Shown: one piece after another, positions 49,249 to 63,424 of the stretch
Layout of the letters: the number at the start of each line of letters is the position of its first letter
How positions within the stretch are numbered: position 1 is the stretch's first letter
Assembly: GCF_020921035.1 (NCBI RefSeq)
Contig: NC_063152.1
Location: 32,091,494 to 32,155,493, forward strand
DNA length: 64,000 bases
Reading direction: 5' to 3'
Origin: Rhodamnia argentea
Taxonomy: Eukaryota > Streptophyta > Magnoliopsida > Myrtales > Myrtaceae
Notes under the pieces: model-generated
What the model was told of the DNA's origin: nothing
The model's database searches: none
Seen by the model: only the letters and a program-made list of their open reading frames with translations
Translations under genes and position numbers: made by a program

Positions 49249-50290
49249 TGGGGAAAAGTATTAAAAAAGTTTTAAACTTATTGCATTGGTATCAATTCAG
49301 TCTTAAACCTTTCAATTGGACCAATTTAGTCGTAAACCTTCTTGCATTGGTATCGATGCAGTCCATCCGGCCAATTTTGACCGGAAATCGCTAAAGTGGA
49401 CTCCGACAGTGCCACGTAGGATAATTTCCGCTGAAATGAATATTTTTAAATAATAATTTTTATAAAAAATATCTTTTTAACCACTTTTTTTCCTTTTTCC
49501 CCCCTAAACTTTTGCCCCTTTCCTTCTCTCTTTCTCTGCAACCACTCTTGACCTCCGTCTCTGTTTCTCTTCTTTTTTGTCTCATCTCTTGATCCCGAAT
49601 TCGAGCTTTTATTTTCTTTGAAAATCTTCGAAGTTAAGGCTGAGATTCAGCCGTGGTATCATAGTATCACTGCGAAGACTGTTGTGCACTCGTGCTCACT
49701 AGAAACGCCAAAGAAAACCTGCAAAAGAAATCGTCTTTGAAAGAATCCAGATCTGGTTTGGGTTAAAAACTTATAACGTCTGTGAAAGAATCCAGCCGTG
49801 AAGATGCGAGAACGTAAGGGGCGGACTGGTGGTGTGCCGGTGAAGCCTGAAGAGGTGCGGCGGTGGGAAAGGCAAGCACAGGAGCTTGCGCGTCACTAGA
49901 AATCGTCGACGACGCTGGACCGAGCGTTGCGGAGGCCTCGCCCTGGATTGAACTGATCTGGGCTCGTGCGGTCAGTAGCTATGGAGGTCGCCGGAGGTTG
50001 TAGCTGAACGGCGGCGCTCCCAACAAAAGGGAAGGGGCAAAAGTACAGGACAAAAAAAGGAAAAAATAATTTTGTTAAATAAATATTATTTAAAAATATC
50101 CACGTCAGCGGAAATTCTCCTAGATGGCACCGTCAACATCCATGTCAGCGATTTCAGGCCAAAATTGGCCGGATGGACTAAATCGATACCAATACAAAAA
50201 GATTTAGGACTAAATTAGTCTAATTGAAAGGTATAGGACTGAATTGGTACCAATGCAATAGGTTTAGGATTTTTTTGGGACTTTTCCCTG
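49249..50290. mobile_element. Long-TIR non-autonomous element, ~1.04 kb
   Basis: Arms of about 200 bp are inverted copies. The left (49249-49450) has GGGGAAAAGTATTAAAAAAG, TTGGTATCAATTCAGTC and CCACGTAGGATAATTTCCGC. The right (50085-50290) has the complements and ends AAAAGTCCC-like. A second inverted pair, AACTTTTGCCCCTTTCC and GGAAGGGGCAAAAGT, frames a GC-richer core of about 49520-50030. No transposase is present. Confidence 0.82.
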
Positions 50291-51161
50291 GATCCGTGTG
50301 GCTTTCTCTTATGTAGGCAGTTCTGTCTCATACTTTGCATTGTTAAAAGGTCTGTTGGCCACAGAAGGTGATGAGGTTTGCATGGATCTATATGTCTAGA
50401 TGCAGAGCATTCTCAAGGGAAATAGGCTGCAGACTTCTATGGGCCTGCATGGCAACAATTTTAATTCTTTGATTATGTTCTCGAGAATAAAAAAATAATG
50501 AGAAACATGTTTGGTAACGTAAATAATTCTGATTCTGATTCTATTCTTGAGAACAGTTTTGGAACAAAAATAAAAATAAAAAAACGTTGATTAAAAAAAA
50601 AAAAATCACTTTTTCGAAACACAAAACGGTATGAAGTCTCATATCTCTCACTTTTCCCATTTAGTTCTCTCATCACTTTTCCTTGACCTAAACTAAATAT
50701 TTTTTGCAGTTAGCAAACACACTCTAATTCTCTAAAACTCATCCAGGAAATAGAATTAGAAAAAATCGATTCTAATTGAAATCACATTTTCGGGCAAGAA
50801 TCGTCGCCACGCAGGCCCTACAAGTACTTGATGGAAGATGACAAGGATGAAGTGGGTAGAAATAATTAAGTTCGATTGCAGTCCTTTGCTGATTAATTTG
50901 AAAGATGATTTCTTTTGTGATATAGTCAATAAATGGAAATTCTGTACGTCATAACATAGTTACCCTTCCTATATAATCTGTGTTATCGAAGGTGTCTAAT
51001 CAGTCGAACTGTTTATCTCTGTATGATAAATTATCTTATCCGCTAACAAGTATCGTTAACATATCAACTGACTTGCCCCCAAAAATCCTAGTTGTTAGAA
51101 GAACAAGAGGAATGACAAAGCCATTTGATTTTTTTTGTTGTCCTCTTTGTCTGCTTTCTGA

Positions 51162-53208
<2,047 letters not shown>

Positions 53209-54480
53209 TTAATCCCCATGTGCCGGGTCATTTCTCTGCTTTAACTTGTGCTATACAGGGAGGGGGTCAGAAGCGGAGATCCCTCCGGAAAGATATTCTA
53301 GGGGTTTGTTTTCACTTTGTTGCCTCCATTCTTCTCCTCTCCTGGATGTAGTTTCACCGAGAGTGAGTGCCTGATGATAGTACAGAGTTGAGTAGCCGAG
53401 TTTCTAGTTAGGGCGACTTAATGCCGTATCATGCTGAGAAATCGGGTATGAAGAGATTAGCTATTTCTCATCATGTATGAAGAGATCGGGCAAGGGTCGT
53501 TGAGGCCCGGCCAGGGGAGAGTATATATGGAGGGAGCAGAAAGAAAATTAAGGACTTCAGTGAAGATAGATGGCTTACAAGCTTCACAGTTTCAGAGTTA
53601 AATGCCATGGAGTGGAGCAGAACTGTTGGAATCAGCTCCCTGGGTGAAGTTTGAATTTGTGGTTGGATGATTGTACTATGGATAAACTCAGCGAAACTTC
53701 TTCATCGTCATTTGTAACTTAATACAAATAAGGACTTCATTGATACATGATGTTTTTGCCGACCTGTCCTCTTCCCTTTTCGCCTGTTCATTATCTTATC
53801 CATCTTTGTCCTTATAATGAAGTCGAAGGATCTAAGAGCAGACACTTCAAATAGAACACCAAACGAATTGTTCTGACATGGCGCGACAGAATGTTATTAC
53901 AGTCACAAATGCAGCTCAGATGTTTTACTTAGGTTATTCCGTTGCAGTCTGTAGAACTGTCCCAAAGCCTTCGTGCTTTTTGACCGGCGAAAATCACCTT
54001 TTGCATAACAGAGGAACTCGAACTATGCTAATCGGCAATTTCCGGAAATTCATCAAAGTGTCAGGCTCGGGAGGCATCTTCCGAGTGAACCTACAGAACC
54101 AAACGCCAGTGTGAGTGCAATAGAACTGAAAAAACTGATGATGGATTCAGAGTTGAAGTTTTGGTTCCTCACAGGAAAGAGCATCTCTTCTTTGAAGCTC
54201 ACAGTTCTGAGCTACAACTCTCCTCTGCTTGTTGTCATCTCGTCCAATATCTCGGCATCATGGAAGTCTTCTTTGCTCTCCTCATTAACAGAATCAGACG
54301 GTCTTGCGTCTAAGTACACATTGAATGAGAGGTTTCGGCAGCGGTATGGGGTTGCAGTGATTTCCTTGTACTCGCCGGCATTGAACTCCTAAAGGTGATC
54401 GTGCTTAAACAGCTTGGGAAGAATGAACTGCCTTATGCTTATAAGAAGGAAGAACGGCAATGGGAACAATATGCCGGTGA
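53209..54480. other. Spacer downstream of the BSK pseudogene
   Basis: Open frames at 53878-54114 and 54111-54392 (78 and 93 codons) have no motif I know. Nothing else is supported. Confidence 0.4.
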
Positions 54481-54494
54481 TAGGCATCACATCA

Positions 54495-54680
54495 CCCCAA
54501 AACAGACGAGAAGATCCTCGCCAGCCCAAAGTCCGATATCGGGTTCATGTCATCATCCAGCAAGATAGCCTTGAGGTCCGTGTGGATGATTTTGGCATGA
54601 GAAGCCTCGTGTAAGTACTGAAGCCCCTGAGCGACTCCACCAATGATCTTCAAGCGAGTCTTCCAATCCAGTCGAATTGG
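54495..54680 (-). pseudogene. Receptor-like kinase catalytic-loop fragment
   Basis: The minus strand reads [20 protein letters not shown] then [16 protein letters not shown] and [12 protein letters not shown]. It resembles cysteine-rich or S-locus-type receptor kinases (usual HRDLKASN...[14 protein letters not shown]). The catalytic HRD arginine is threonine, codons after DLKA are missing, and a residue before ISDFG is lost. No other kinase part adjoins it. Confidence 0.8.
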
Positions 54681-54734
54681 ACATGAATTATTTAAGTAAA
54701 AAACAATAATTAGTGAATATTCTCCAAACAAAAA

Positions 54735-55215
54735 AAAAATAAATGGAAAATTGCACGTGCATTTTACGTGCAATTTTCTCTGCCTTGATTAGGGGCATTT
54801 TCATCCCAAATCACCAAAGTTTAATCTATTTGGCGTGTGTGAGAGAGAAGATCTAGTAAGACATGAGACTGTAACTTCATTCAATCTTGACAGAATCAAG
54901 TGTTGTATTCTCAAAATTACATTTTCATTCAATCTTGATGATACCTAAATTAAAACATGAGACCGTAACTTCTTATCCCCTATTGAAACCTTACTATTAA
55001 ATTAGAGCTTATAGATTGGTCACTTATATTTTTCTTTTTCATAAGTTCATCAATTTCAGTTGGATACACTTAAAATAAACGAATTCCAAATGTAAAAAAA
55101 AAAAATAACATGTGCATTTTTCGTGCAATTTTCTGTCGCTTGGCCAAGGGCATTTTCGTCTCAAATCATCAAAGCATAATCTGTCCAGTGCATGTAAGAG
55201 ATAGAAGCTCTATGT
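54735..55215. repeat. Direct repeat pair of about 110 bp
   Basis: 54749-54850 and about 55100-55200 share GTGCATTTT.CGTGCAATTTTCT, AGGGGCATTTTC(A/G)TC and TCAAATCA.CAAAG. They are in the same orientation about 350 bp apart. They could be the ends of one small element or a local duplication. Confidence 0.65.
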
Positions 55216-55357
55216 CTATAGAGTGCATATATTTGTGCAACTTCTTCCTCCGCCGGAGTACGACTAGGAACATTTTGAGGTTGGTCGGAAAAAGGAAAAG
55301 TATTTGGTGGGCTAGTTTGAGGGAGCTCTACTAGTAGTTCGACAGACACTATCATCC

Positions 55358-55528
55358 ATGGGAGACATTCAGACTGAGGTGCGCGTCCCGCCTTACCACG
55401 GCCATGGTAAGGGTCATATTAAGGCGGTAGTCGCCGTCATACTAGCCTTCATTGCATTCCTTGGAGGCATGTACTTCCTTATACAGGTGGAGGCATTGCT
55501 ATTAGTCTCCCGCGGCAGCGCCAGCTGA
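55358..55528 (+). pseudogene. Small single-span membrane protein ORF, probably frameshifted
   Basis: ATG at 55358 opens a 56-codon frame: MGDIQTEVRVPPYHGHGKGH then a hydrophobic span IKAVVAVILAFIAFLGGMYF. The frame ends at 55528 after a poor tail. In the +1 frame the same DNA continues to a TAG at 55614 with SPAAAPAEVHAEAPAPMEVE and LADLVSNPGESSPESS. This smooth Ala/Pro/Glu-rich continuation makes one indel near 55495-55510 likely. Family unknown to me. Confidence 0.55.
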
Positions 55529-55616
55529 GGTGCATGCTGAGGCACCGGCGCCTATGGAGGTCGAGCTTGCGGACCTAGTGTCCAATCCGGGAGAGTCGTC
55601 ACCGGAGTCTAGTTAG

Positions 55617-58600
55617 GTTATATTTCTATGTAGTTTTAGTAAGATTAGTTGTACAACCTGTTGTTTATAAATCTTGGATTGTCCTTATGACATTGCCGTA
55701 CCGGCTATGGTTCAGGGCATGGATATGGCCATGTTGTTCAAACTCAAACCTCATGCTGAAATGTGTTCTAATATGTGCACAGAATACAGATGTCTAAAAC
55801 GTTTGCTCTTGCCACAAAGTAGCCATTATATGCCGTGACAGAACCTTGGAAGGCTCAAGCCATCAAGTTAGTTTTACTTTTCTACAGAGTATCAGTAGGC
55901 TCAGGTCATCAAGTATTTTTACTGTTGGGAAGTGAGCACTTGATGAAATGGGCTTTTGTTTCATTTCTTTCTGTCTAAGCTTTTCCCCAGAGTAAGGGGG
56001 CTGACTTCGACCTCTGTCCTCTCACTGTATGCACCACATTTCATTTATGGTGGAAGGTCATTAGACTTGTACTTTTTGCAGCTTAAGATAAGAAAGGGAA
56101 ACAAATCTTGTTTAGAATCTGGATCTCTTTGATTGGGACTTTTTTGCCTTCTTTTCCTGAATAAGTTGGAACTAAATTTTGAGCAATGACCAGAACAACT
56201 TCTGCTGCTGTATAGGATACTTCAGCTGCAAAAATTATGTGGTGTCTCGTACTTTTCCTTTTTGGTGGGGCCAAATGGTGTCTCATGCTGCCAATATGTC
56301 TCCTGGTGGTAAAGATATGAGCCTTAGCTATAGTATGCTAAGCATTTATTTCACATCTCTTTTGACTTTCTGGTTTCAGGCAAGTAATTGTGATTGTGGT
56401 GCAGAGCTGTCTATGGCGTCATAAGATGTTAACTCAAACGATGCTATATGTTGGAAATTGCTTTCAGATTCTGTTGCTTCTCTGCTGCTTTTGTCATTCC
56501 CATATGTGCTCCATCGTGAGTTCACAGGTTTAACTCTCCATGTTAAATTGAGCAGAAACAGTTGCTGAAAGATGCAGCTCTTACATTGTTCCCCCATCAT
56601 TGGTGAGAATGTCTTTTGGTAGCATGACCTGTGACATATTGACGTAAGATAAATTCAACCGGAAATCAAATGATTGTAACAGGATGTCCCCAAAGGTTAA
56701 TCACTTCAGTGAGGAGAAAAGGTTTGCTCGAAAAGAAAATCAAACGAGCGGTAGAAACCATGCCATCTGCGAACCACAGGCCAGTAGCCACTTCTCTAGC
56801 AACAAACAGAAGAGAGTTTGATGAATTTGGTTTTGTCCCAAGATCCACTGGCTTCGCAAGCAAGGCGTGATCAAGCAAATTGGGGAAGGCAGCCAGAGGG
56901 TAGAAGCTTGATACTAAGAGAAAAAGAGGAGACTCGATAGGTGCTGAATTAAATGCCAAGAATCAAATGACCCACTGGGGAGCTTAATAATTGTTTCCCT
57001 TTGTGATGGCTATTGATGGATCAACCTCATCTTTACCTGGTACTGTGAAACCAGTTTCAAGATCCAGGCTGGAAGATCAAATGCAGGCGGGTGGTTCTTC
57101 ACATGGGGGTCATGGTTTTTGCTCATAAGACGCATTGTGAAAGAAGCGTGGAAGTCCTCCCTGATGCAACTTCTACCGAGATTGAACAGAGCATGAACAA
57201 AAGTGCCTCTCAGTTCATATCCTCTGCTCAAAGGGACGGGCGTCTCAACTGCTCTCGGCTCTGGAAATCTCTCGGAACATGATAGAGGGAAGTCACGTGT
57301 TCTAGACCATGCAAGAAGGAAGGAACATTCAGGTTTTTTAGTTGTGCTTGAAGTTTGAATGTGCGAGGATATCTTATGAAGGGGCTACTATTCCGTTTGG
57401 TAATAAACTTATACAGAACACTTCCTTCCAACCTCTAATTCCGTTGTGTTTCTGAGATTTGGTCTTTCATTGAGGTCTAAGGTCCATGGATTCGAAATCC
57501 ACTAAATGGTTTTATGGTGCCTGAAGTTCTGTTGAAGATCTAAATGGAAGATCTGAATTTCGCTCCAGATATGCTTTGCTGCAAATACGTAAATTTAAGA
57601 GTGAGCCTCTAAGATGATGAGAAAATGAAAATCTAAATATTGGGACCTAAGCCACCAAACTGTAATCTCTTAAGTCTTAATTCAATTTAAGAGCAATGTT
57701 TCAATTACTCGAGCACTTCTTGAATTGTTATACATAGAGGTGTTTGTAATATCAACGATGTCGAGGTGACTAATATGGCTTGATGTAGTCATTGGCTCCT
57801 GGTTTGATCTATCGCATTCAACTCTATCGTCAATTCTTCGAGCTACAGCAAATGAAAGAACCTCTCTCCTGAGACAGTGCGAGAAGTCTCTTCATGTGAC
57901 ATATTGTGTTCATACTCTGTGGGATCTGTTTGAAGGTACCTTGTCAAGCTTGCTAAGGTGCTCCTCTTTAGGTTTTCCCAGTCTTTTCACTGGTGTTAGG
58001 ATTGAAACCGCCCACTGACACTGACATGTATTTTTGGAACCAATGCTTGTTTGCTTGTTTGCCTGTACAGGAATAGTTTTGCTCCAAAGCCTTTGCACCT
58101 TGACATAGCTCTTGGAAATATGCAGCAGAAAGAAGGTACGCACCTTTCCGATCGAACATTCCAGTTTTAATCCCTTTGCATCTTCGTAAGTGAATGAGCA
58201 AATGACGGGCGGCTCTATGGATGGACATCAGCAGCCAGAGCTAGTTGCTTCCAAAGAAGTTGGCACAATCGTCTAATGAGCCCTCCAAAGTTCCTCATCT
58301 GGCAAATCCACTTGATAGACTGAATAATTTGGCCAAACTGAGAGAAACTACCTGGCTTCAGCAGCTGGAAATCTGTTGGAGATTAGTGGCAAATCTTCTT
58401 TAGGTGCTCTAACTGCTTATTATGACTTGATTGATTCCCGAACTTGAGAGAACGAGTCGAACTCGACGACTGTGTTCAAGATTAAGAGAGAACGAATGAA
58501 GGGTACCTGAGCATGGCACAGGTGCGATTCTGATTCATTCAGATGGCGTTCATTCAGTCATTCTTCCTATCACTTATTTTTGTCCTTTCGACATGGAATT

Positions 58601-58820
58601 TCGACATTTTTCAAACAGTACACGAAATCAGATCGCATTAAGCAGTTACTCGAAGAAACTGAGAAGTTTCTTCAGAAGCTTTGGTTCCAAGCTACGAGAG
58701 GAAGAGGCCAAGGCGGTGGAAAAACGCTGTGACAATGATATTGATGATGAACAATCCTTTTAAGTGCATTGGGCGAGAGTGAATCGGCTATTGAGAATGA
58801 AGATGATTGTGGCAAGGCAA
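55617..58820. other. Stretch without recognised genes
   Basis: Several short open frames occur on both strands (for example 56666-56959 and 57010-57231 minus). The plus-strand reading VPHLANPLDRLNNLAKLRET lies near 58290-58350. None shows a family I can name. Decayed coding DNA is possible. Confidence 0.4.
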
Positions 58821-59260
58821 AAGTATGTCACTTTTTATATTTTGTTTGGTAAACAATATTTCTTGTAATTTTATTATTTATTATTTTTTTTTTTTTTTTT
58901 TCTTCATCGGTCGCTAGCGAGGGCGTAAAGGGCCTCGCCTCGCCCGTGGTTGGAGGCACCGCGAAGCCCTTGCCTAGGGCCTTCGCGGCCGGCAAGGAAC
59001 ATGAAAATATAAAACGAAGGAGAAAAAGGAAAATAGAAATAGAAATAGAAATAAAAAGAAGATAATAACAAAAATCCAAGTGGAACTTTTGTTTATATAT
59101 AAAATTCCACGTCGGATGAAAAATTAAGTAAAAGATCAACTTATGTCGATTTGCCGGAAACGACATTTAAATAATCGATCTTACACCGATGTGGCATTTA
59201 AGTTGGTAAAAAAAAAATATTGTAACTCTCAAGTGAACATGGTACAAAAGTCAATGCACT
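58821..59260. other. Low-complexity and repeat DNA
   Basis: Contains a T-run at 58887-58902, a GC-rich patch at 58905-59000, an (AATAGA)n-like microsatellite near 59030-59056, and a segment at 59100-59210 with GCCGGAAACGACATTTAAAT-like text that resembles other small elements in the window. Confidence 0.5.
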
Positions 59261-59501
59261 TTTACCGTTCTTGTTTGGCAATCTTTCGTGCTTCAAAACA
59301 ATCCAAACAAATCTTTCCTCTTTGCAAATTGAGAAACCCTGGCAATAATATGGTGGGCCATTTTATCCGGGCCTAATTTCAGTCAATTAGCTTGCGGGTT
59401 CAAGCAACGCAGGCGGGCCTGCCTTCGGTACAAATTAGGTCGGCCTCGGGGAAAGGCACGATAATTACAACAAACTATAGTGTTTTTTTTTTTTTTTAAG
59501 A

Positions 59502-60074
59502 AGTAGGGTGACGATTCCCAACACGACACGACAACACGATTAGAACACGATAAGAAATTAATGGATTTGAGTTGAGGTTAATCATGCCCGAGTCAGCTTC
59601 GTGTCAAAGCATTCGCATGGGTTGGTGTTAGCACGACATGTGTATGGCCAGCTTCGACACGATTAGGTAAAAAAACCGTTCTTTTCATGTCATTCACGGT
59701 TATGATCTTAAATAGATGATACCTCCTTAATTATTAGCGACATTTTTTTTAAATTTGATTTGATGATATTTTGGTGTCGGATTATTACGAAATTAGAAAT
59801 GTATCTTATGAAAAAAAAAACAAGGATATTTCGTGTTAGGTTCGCATTGGCAGGTTGATTTCACGTCGCGGCGGGTCATGCAATCACATCGACTAATCTA
59901 CCCATTATTTCATTGTGCAACACGGGGTTGTAATTTGTCAACTTGTTAATTTTCAGATCGCGTTCGTGTCACATAAATCGACATGATAAGCTTTATTGTG
60001 TCGTATGTGGGTTGACCTATCTTTTAATGTTACCTTAACGGACACGACCCGTTATCACGATTGCCACCCCTAGT
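59502..60074. mobile_element. Inverted-repeat element rich in CACGAC motifs
   Basis: It starts TAGGGTGACGATTC and ends with the inverted near-copy GATTGCCACCCCTA. Inside are many ACACGACACGA and GTGTCG words, some inverted. About 570 bp with no coding content. Flanking duplications are not clear. Confidence 0.65.
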
Positions 60075-61600
60075 TAGAAGAAAAAGTAAAACCCATTTGG
60101 CAGAATACCAATTCTTTATAATATTTAAATGGTAAACCACGTGTTCATTTAATAACTTAGCCTTTCGGATCGAGGTTTCTAATATGGCATAGGAGCCGGA
60201 AGATTCGAGCCAATCTGTTCAGATCCCTAATTCGCCTCCCTTTTTGTCTTGGTCAATGCAAGCCCTCGCATGAGCATGTATGTATTTTTTTTTTTCCATA
60301 TCCGAATATCAAGCCACTTATCTAACAGTTTTAGACATTTGAATCCGATTTTCCAATACCATTGGCGTTGTGGGTCAAGAACGATAACGCATTGCAAAAC
60401 CATTGAACTAAAACCCAAGTTTTTAAAGTTCATGGCATGCCAAGATTGGAGAAATTGTCAATAAGTGGACGTACTTGAAGAAAAATCATTCAATCATATT
60501 CCTAACTTCAAAAACACTCCACACCTTCCTTCTGGAATAAGGAAACATAATAATCATTGACAAATCGCTTTCTAGTCCAAAAAAAAAAAACAAAAAGAAA
60601 AGTAAATGCATGCACTATATGACCTATGCTAATCTATGGTGAAGTACAATCAAATGAATCGTGACAAAGTCCTTACCTAACCAAAGATAGATGACGAACA
60701 TCTGTGCGGGTCTCTATACATATCCTCACTTTCAGTAGCAGAAGCAAAGACCGAAACGTCGTCGTTAGTATGAGGTGAGCGTTTTTGTGTAAACCTGGGT
60801 TACAGCTAACGTTCACCAACTCCCTCTTTTGGACAAGAACGCCAATGACCGAGATGATCTGACTTCTAGACACGACTCTAGAGATTCGACCGAGTATTGT
60901 CGAACTGATCTTGCTTTGATGCTGGTTTCTTTTTCCATGTCGGATTCACTTTCACGTGGTCGTGTAGTTCTCGATCCTTCAACATCCTTTGTTGACAAAA
61001 AAATGAATTGCTTGTGTATAGGAGAGTTGTTTCGACTGAAGATCCGCACACGTAAGGCGTTCTTTATGATATCTCGACTTGAGAATAACCGGGTCCTGGC
61101 CTCCGGGAAGGAGCCTCGGGGCGGGACTCCCGGACCCTAGGGGCGTGACTCGAGACCAAGGCTGCCGGGAAAGTGGACGAAATGAGGGCCCGACGGCACG
61201 TCATTCCGAATTAAAGAGCTTTGCTACATGGACTGAGAAAAGAGTTTGAAACTGTGCCGATAGTCGACTCCCTCTCGAGGGCGCTCCGGTGATTTTCATG
61301 AACTTCGAGGGTGGCTTTCTAGAGAGAGAGAGTCGGATCATTTTCGATCCAGCGAACTCGGACCGAGTAGATTTGTTTTTCTAGATTACAATGTTTAGTC
61401 AATCTATACAATCGTTAATGAGTACTATGTTCATAGATTGTGATCACTTGATATCAGATATCGTTATCAATGAATATTGTTTATGACATAATGACTATCA
61501 GCTCTCAGATATACTTCGTGGTGAAGCATGCAAGACAATGGTACTGGAGTCCACCCCACCTTTAATAGTATAATGAATTTTGTTGAGCCATGCTAATTTA
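60075..61600. other. Stretch without recognised genes
   Basis: A 103-codon plus-strand frame (60829-61140) reads ANDRDDLTSRHDSRDSTEYC and on, with no known motif. A GC-rich patch at 61080-61200 holds CGGGACTCCCGGACC-like inverted words. No gene is supported. Confidence 0.35.
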
Positions 61601-61629
61601 TCATTCATTGTATATGTCTGCAATATTTT

Positions 61630-62800
61630 GACACGGCAGGAAATTGTCACAAATCATAAACTTATTGTCCGAATGCAATTCCGTCCTAAACTTTCTAGTT
61701 TTATCAATTTAGTCATAAACTTCAACTCAAAATTTCAATATAATCGTTCCGGCCAATTTTTCGAAGGAAATCACCGACGTGACAGTGTGCCACGTAGGAT
61801 GGATGGCAATGACGGGACCGCTACGTCGGCGATTTTCGGCGAAAACTAATGACAGGATCGCGAACGACGAATGGCATCATTTCGACCGGTTCATATCACA
61901 CGAACGACTCATTATTCCTTGAACATCGGTTTTCAAATCGCGGTCAATTCCGTTGAATTCCGACACACCCACGACGTGAGCAACTCACGTGGAGGATAAT
62001 AATAATAATAATAAAAAAAAGCAACACAATTGTGCGAATTTGTTGATTGTCCGATGAAGATTATGCATGGTGCACTTAGTTATCGTCAAAGGATAAATAA
62101 ACATGCTTTCTTTTTAATGAATGAGTGAACATTCCTACCATCGGGAGTTGGTGAGCCGTTGACTCGGGCAGCCGGTTGGGCCCGAGGCAATTCTGGGCTT
62201 CATACTCAAAAGGACCTTCTAGAAGCCCAACTGTTTCCCACCCACTTTCGACCCCCGGCACGGATGGTGCAAAACAATTCCAAATGCATGGTACTCGTGC
62301 CGCCGAACTGTCCCACTACTTTTTGTGGGCCCACTGGACATCCTATGATGCTCCGAGATGTTTTTTATTATTATTATTTGTTTATAGGTGATCTCGGAGC
62401 ACCACGTCCGCATCCTAACCAATCACAGCACGCGAAGTGTTACCGACCGAAGAGGAGGAACACGAACACGTGGCTGGCTAAGAAAAGCATATTCTCCTCC
62501 CTTAACAAGTTGTACTCACTTGATTAATGTGTGTTCCTTATTTCACGAAACTACGACTTAGGGTCGAGAGCCCTTCCCCAGGGGGCCCTCGGTGGCCAGT
62601 ACGGCTGCCGGCCCAAACCCTAAAAAAAGAAAAGAAAAAAAAGATTGAAAAGAAGTTATTAAAAATAATTCAAAATTTATTTAAAAAATTACCACATCAA
62701 CGTCGGCGGCGCCACGTCGGCCAAAAAAAAAAAGTTTAGGACTGAATTGACACGATTACAATAGATTGAGGTAATTTTCTCGAAAAAAAAATTATACCAA
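61630..62800. repeat. Two partial 'CAATT(C)AGTCCTAAAC' type element ends
   Basis: 61640-61855 (GCAATTCCGTCCTAAACTTT, CCACGTAGGATGG) and 62690-62775 (inverted: CAATTCAGTCCTAAACTTTT, CGTGGCG) face each other. They could be the two arms of one 1.15-kb element or two separate relics. The interior shows short open frames only, and a GC-rich patch at 62560-62620. Confidence 0.5.
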
Positions 62801-63424
62801 AGTACCGTTTTTCAAGGGGAAGGGACTCAAAGTTTAGCAACCGATACATAAAATGCAGTTCGATTTAGTGAATATTTTTCTAAGTTGTTTTCTGCCAATT
62901 TCTACTAATTTCCCGAGTTAACTTTGTTTGAGGTGCACGAGAGTAACGAAAATTAGCTAAAACATAGATGCATCATAGAGAAAAAAGTTCGCAGTCACTA
63001 CCGCCGCGAACACCGTCGGAGTTGTTGAATCCATGTATTTGATGGCCACGGCAATTGTCATCAGCATTATGCTTTCATAGTTGCTTTTAACTTAGATAAA
63101 GGACCTTGCTATTGCTCTTAAAACTCTTAACTTGAGCATCGTCAACTTGTACAGGAAGTCGCAAAACGAAGGAGACAACTGAATGTAATGCAAGCAAGTC
63201 TTAAGTTGAAGTGATTCAAGAATTCAGATCACAATTCTTATACGCGACTAAATTGCATGGAAATCTGATTACATCAACATAGTAATCTAGAAGTAACCCA
63301 ACAATATCTCCAAATTCTAAGTCACATGCAAAAATGATGACTCTTAATTAATATGACGAAAGACATTTTGGTTGAGCCAGGATCATAAAAATTGGAGGGA
63401 AAAAATCATAAAAAAAGATGAACA

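Noticed and set aside
53878-54392. Two adjacent open frames as a possible small gene
   Set aside because: No start/splice pattern or family resemblance; neighbouring DNA holds only gene fragments.
58880-59000. GC-rich patch (gcgagggcg...) as an exon
   Set aside because: Both strands contain stops and the patch resembles cores of other small elements; no protein match.
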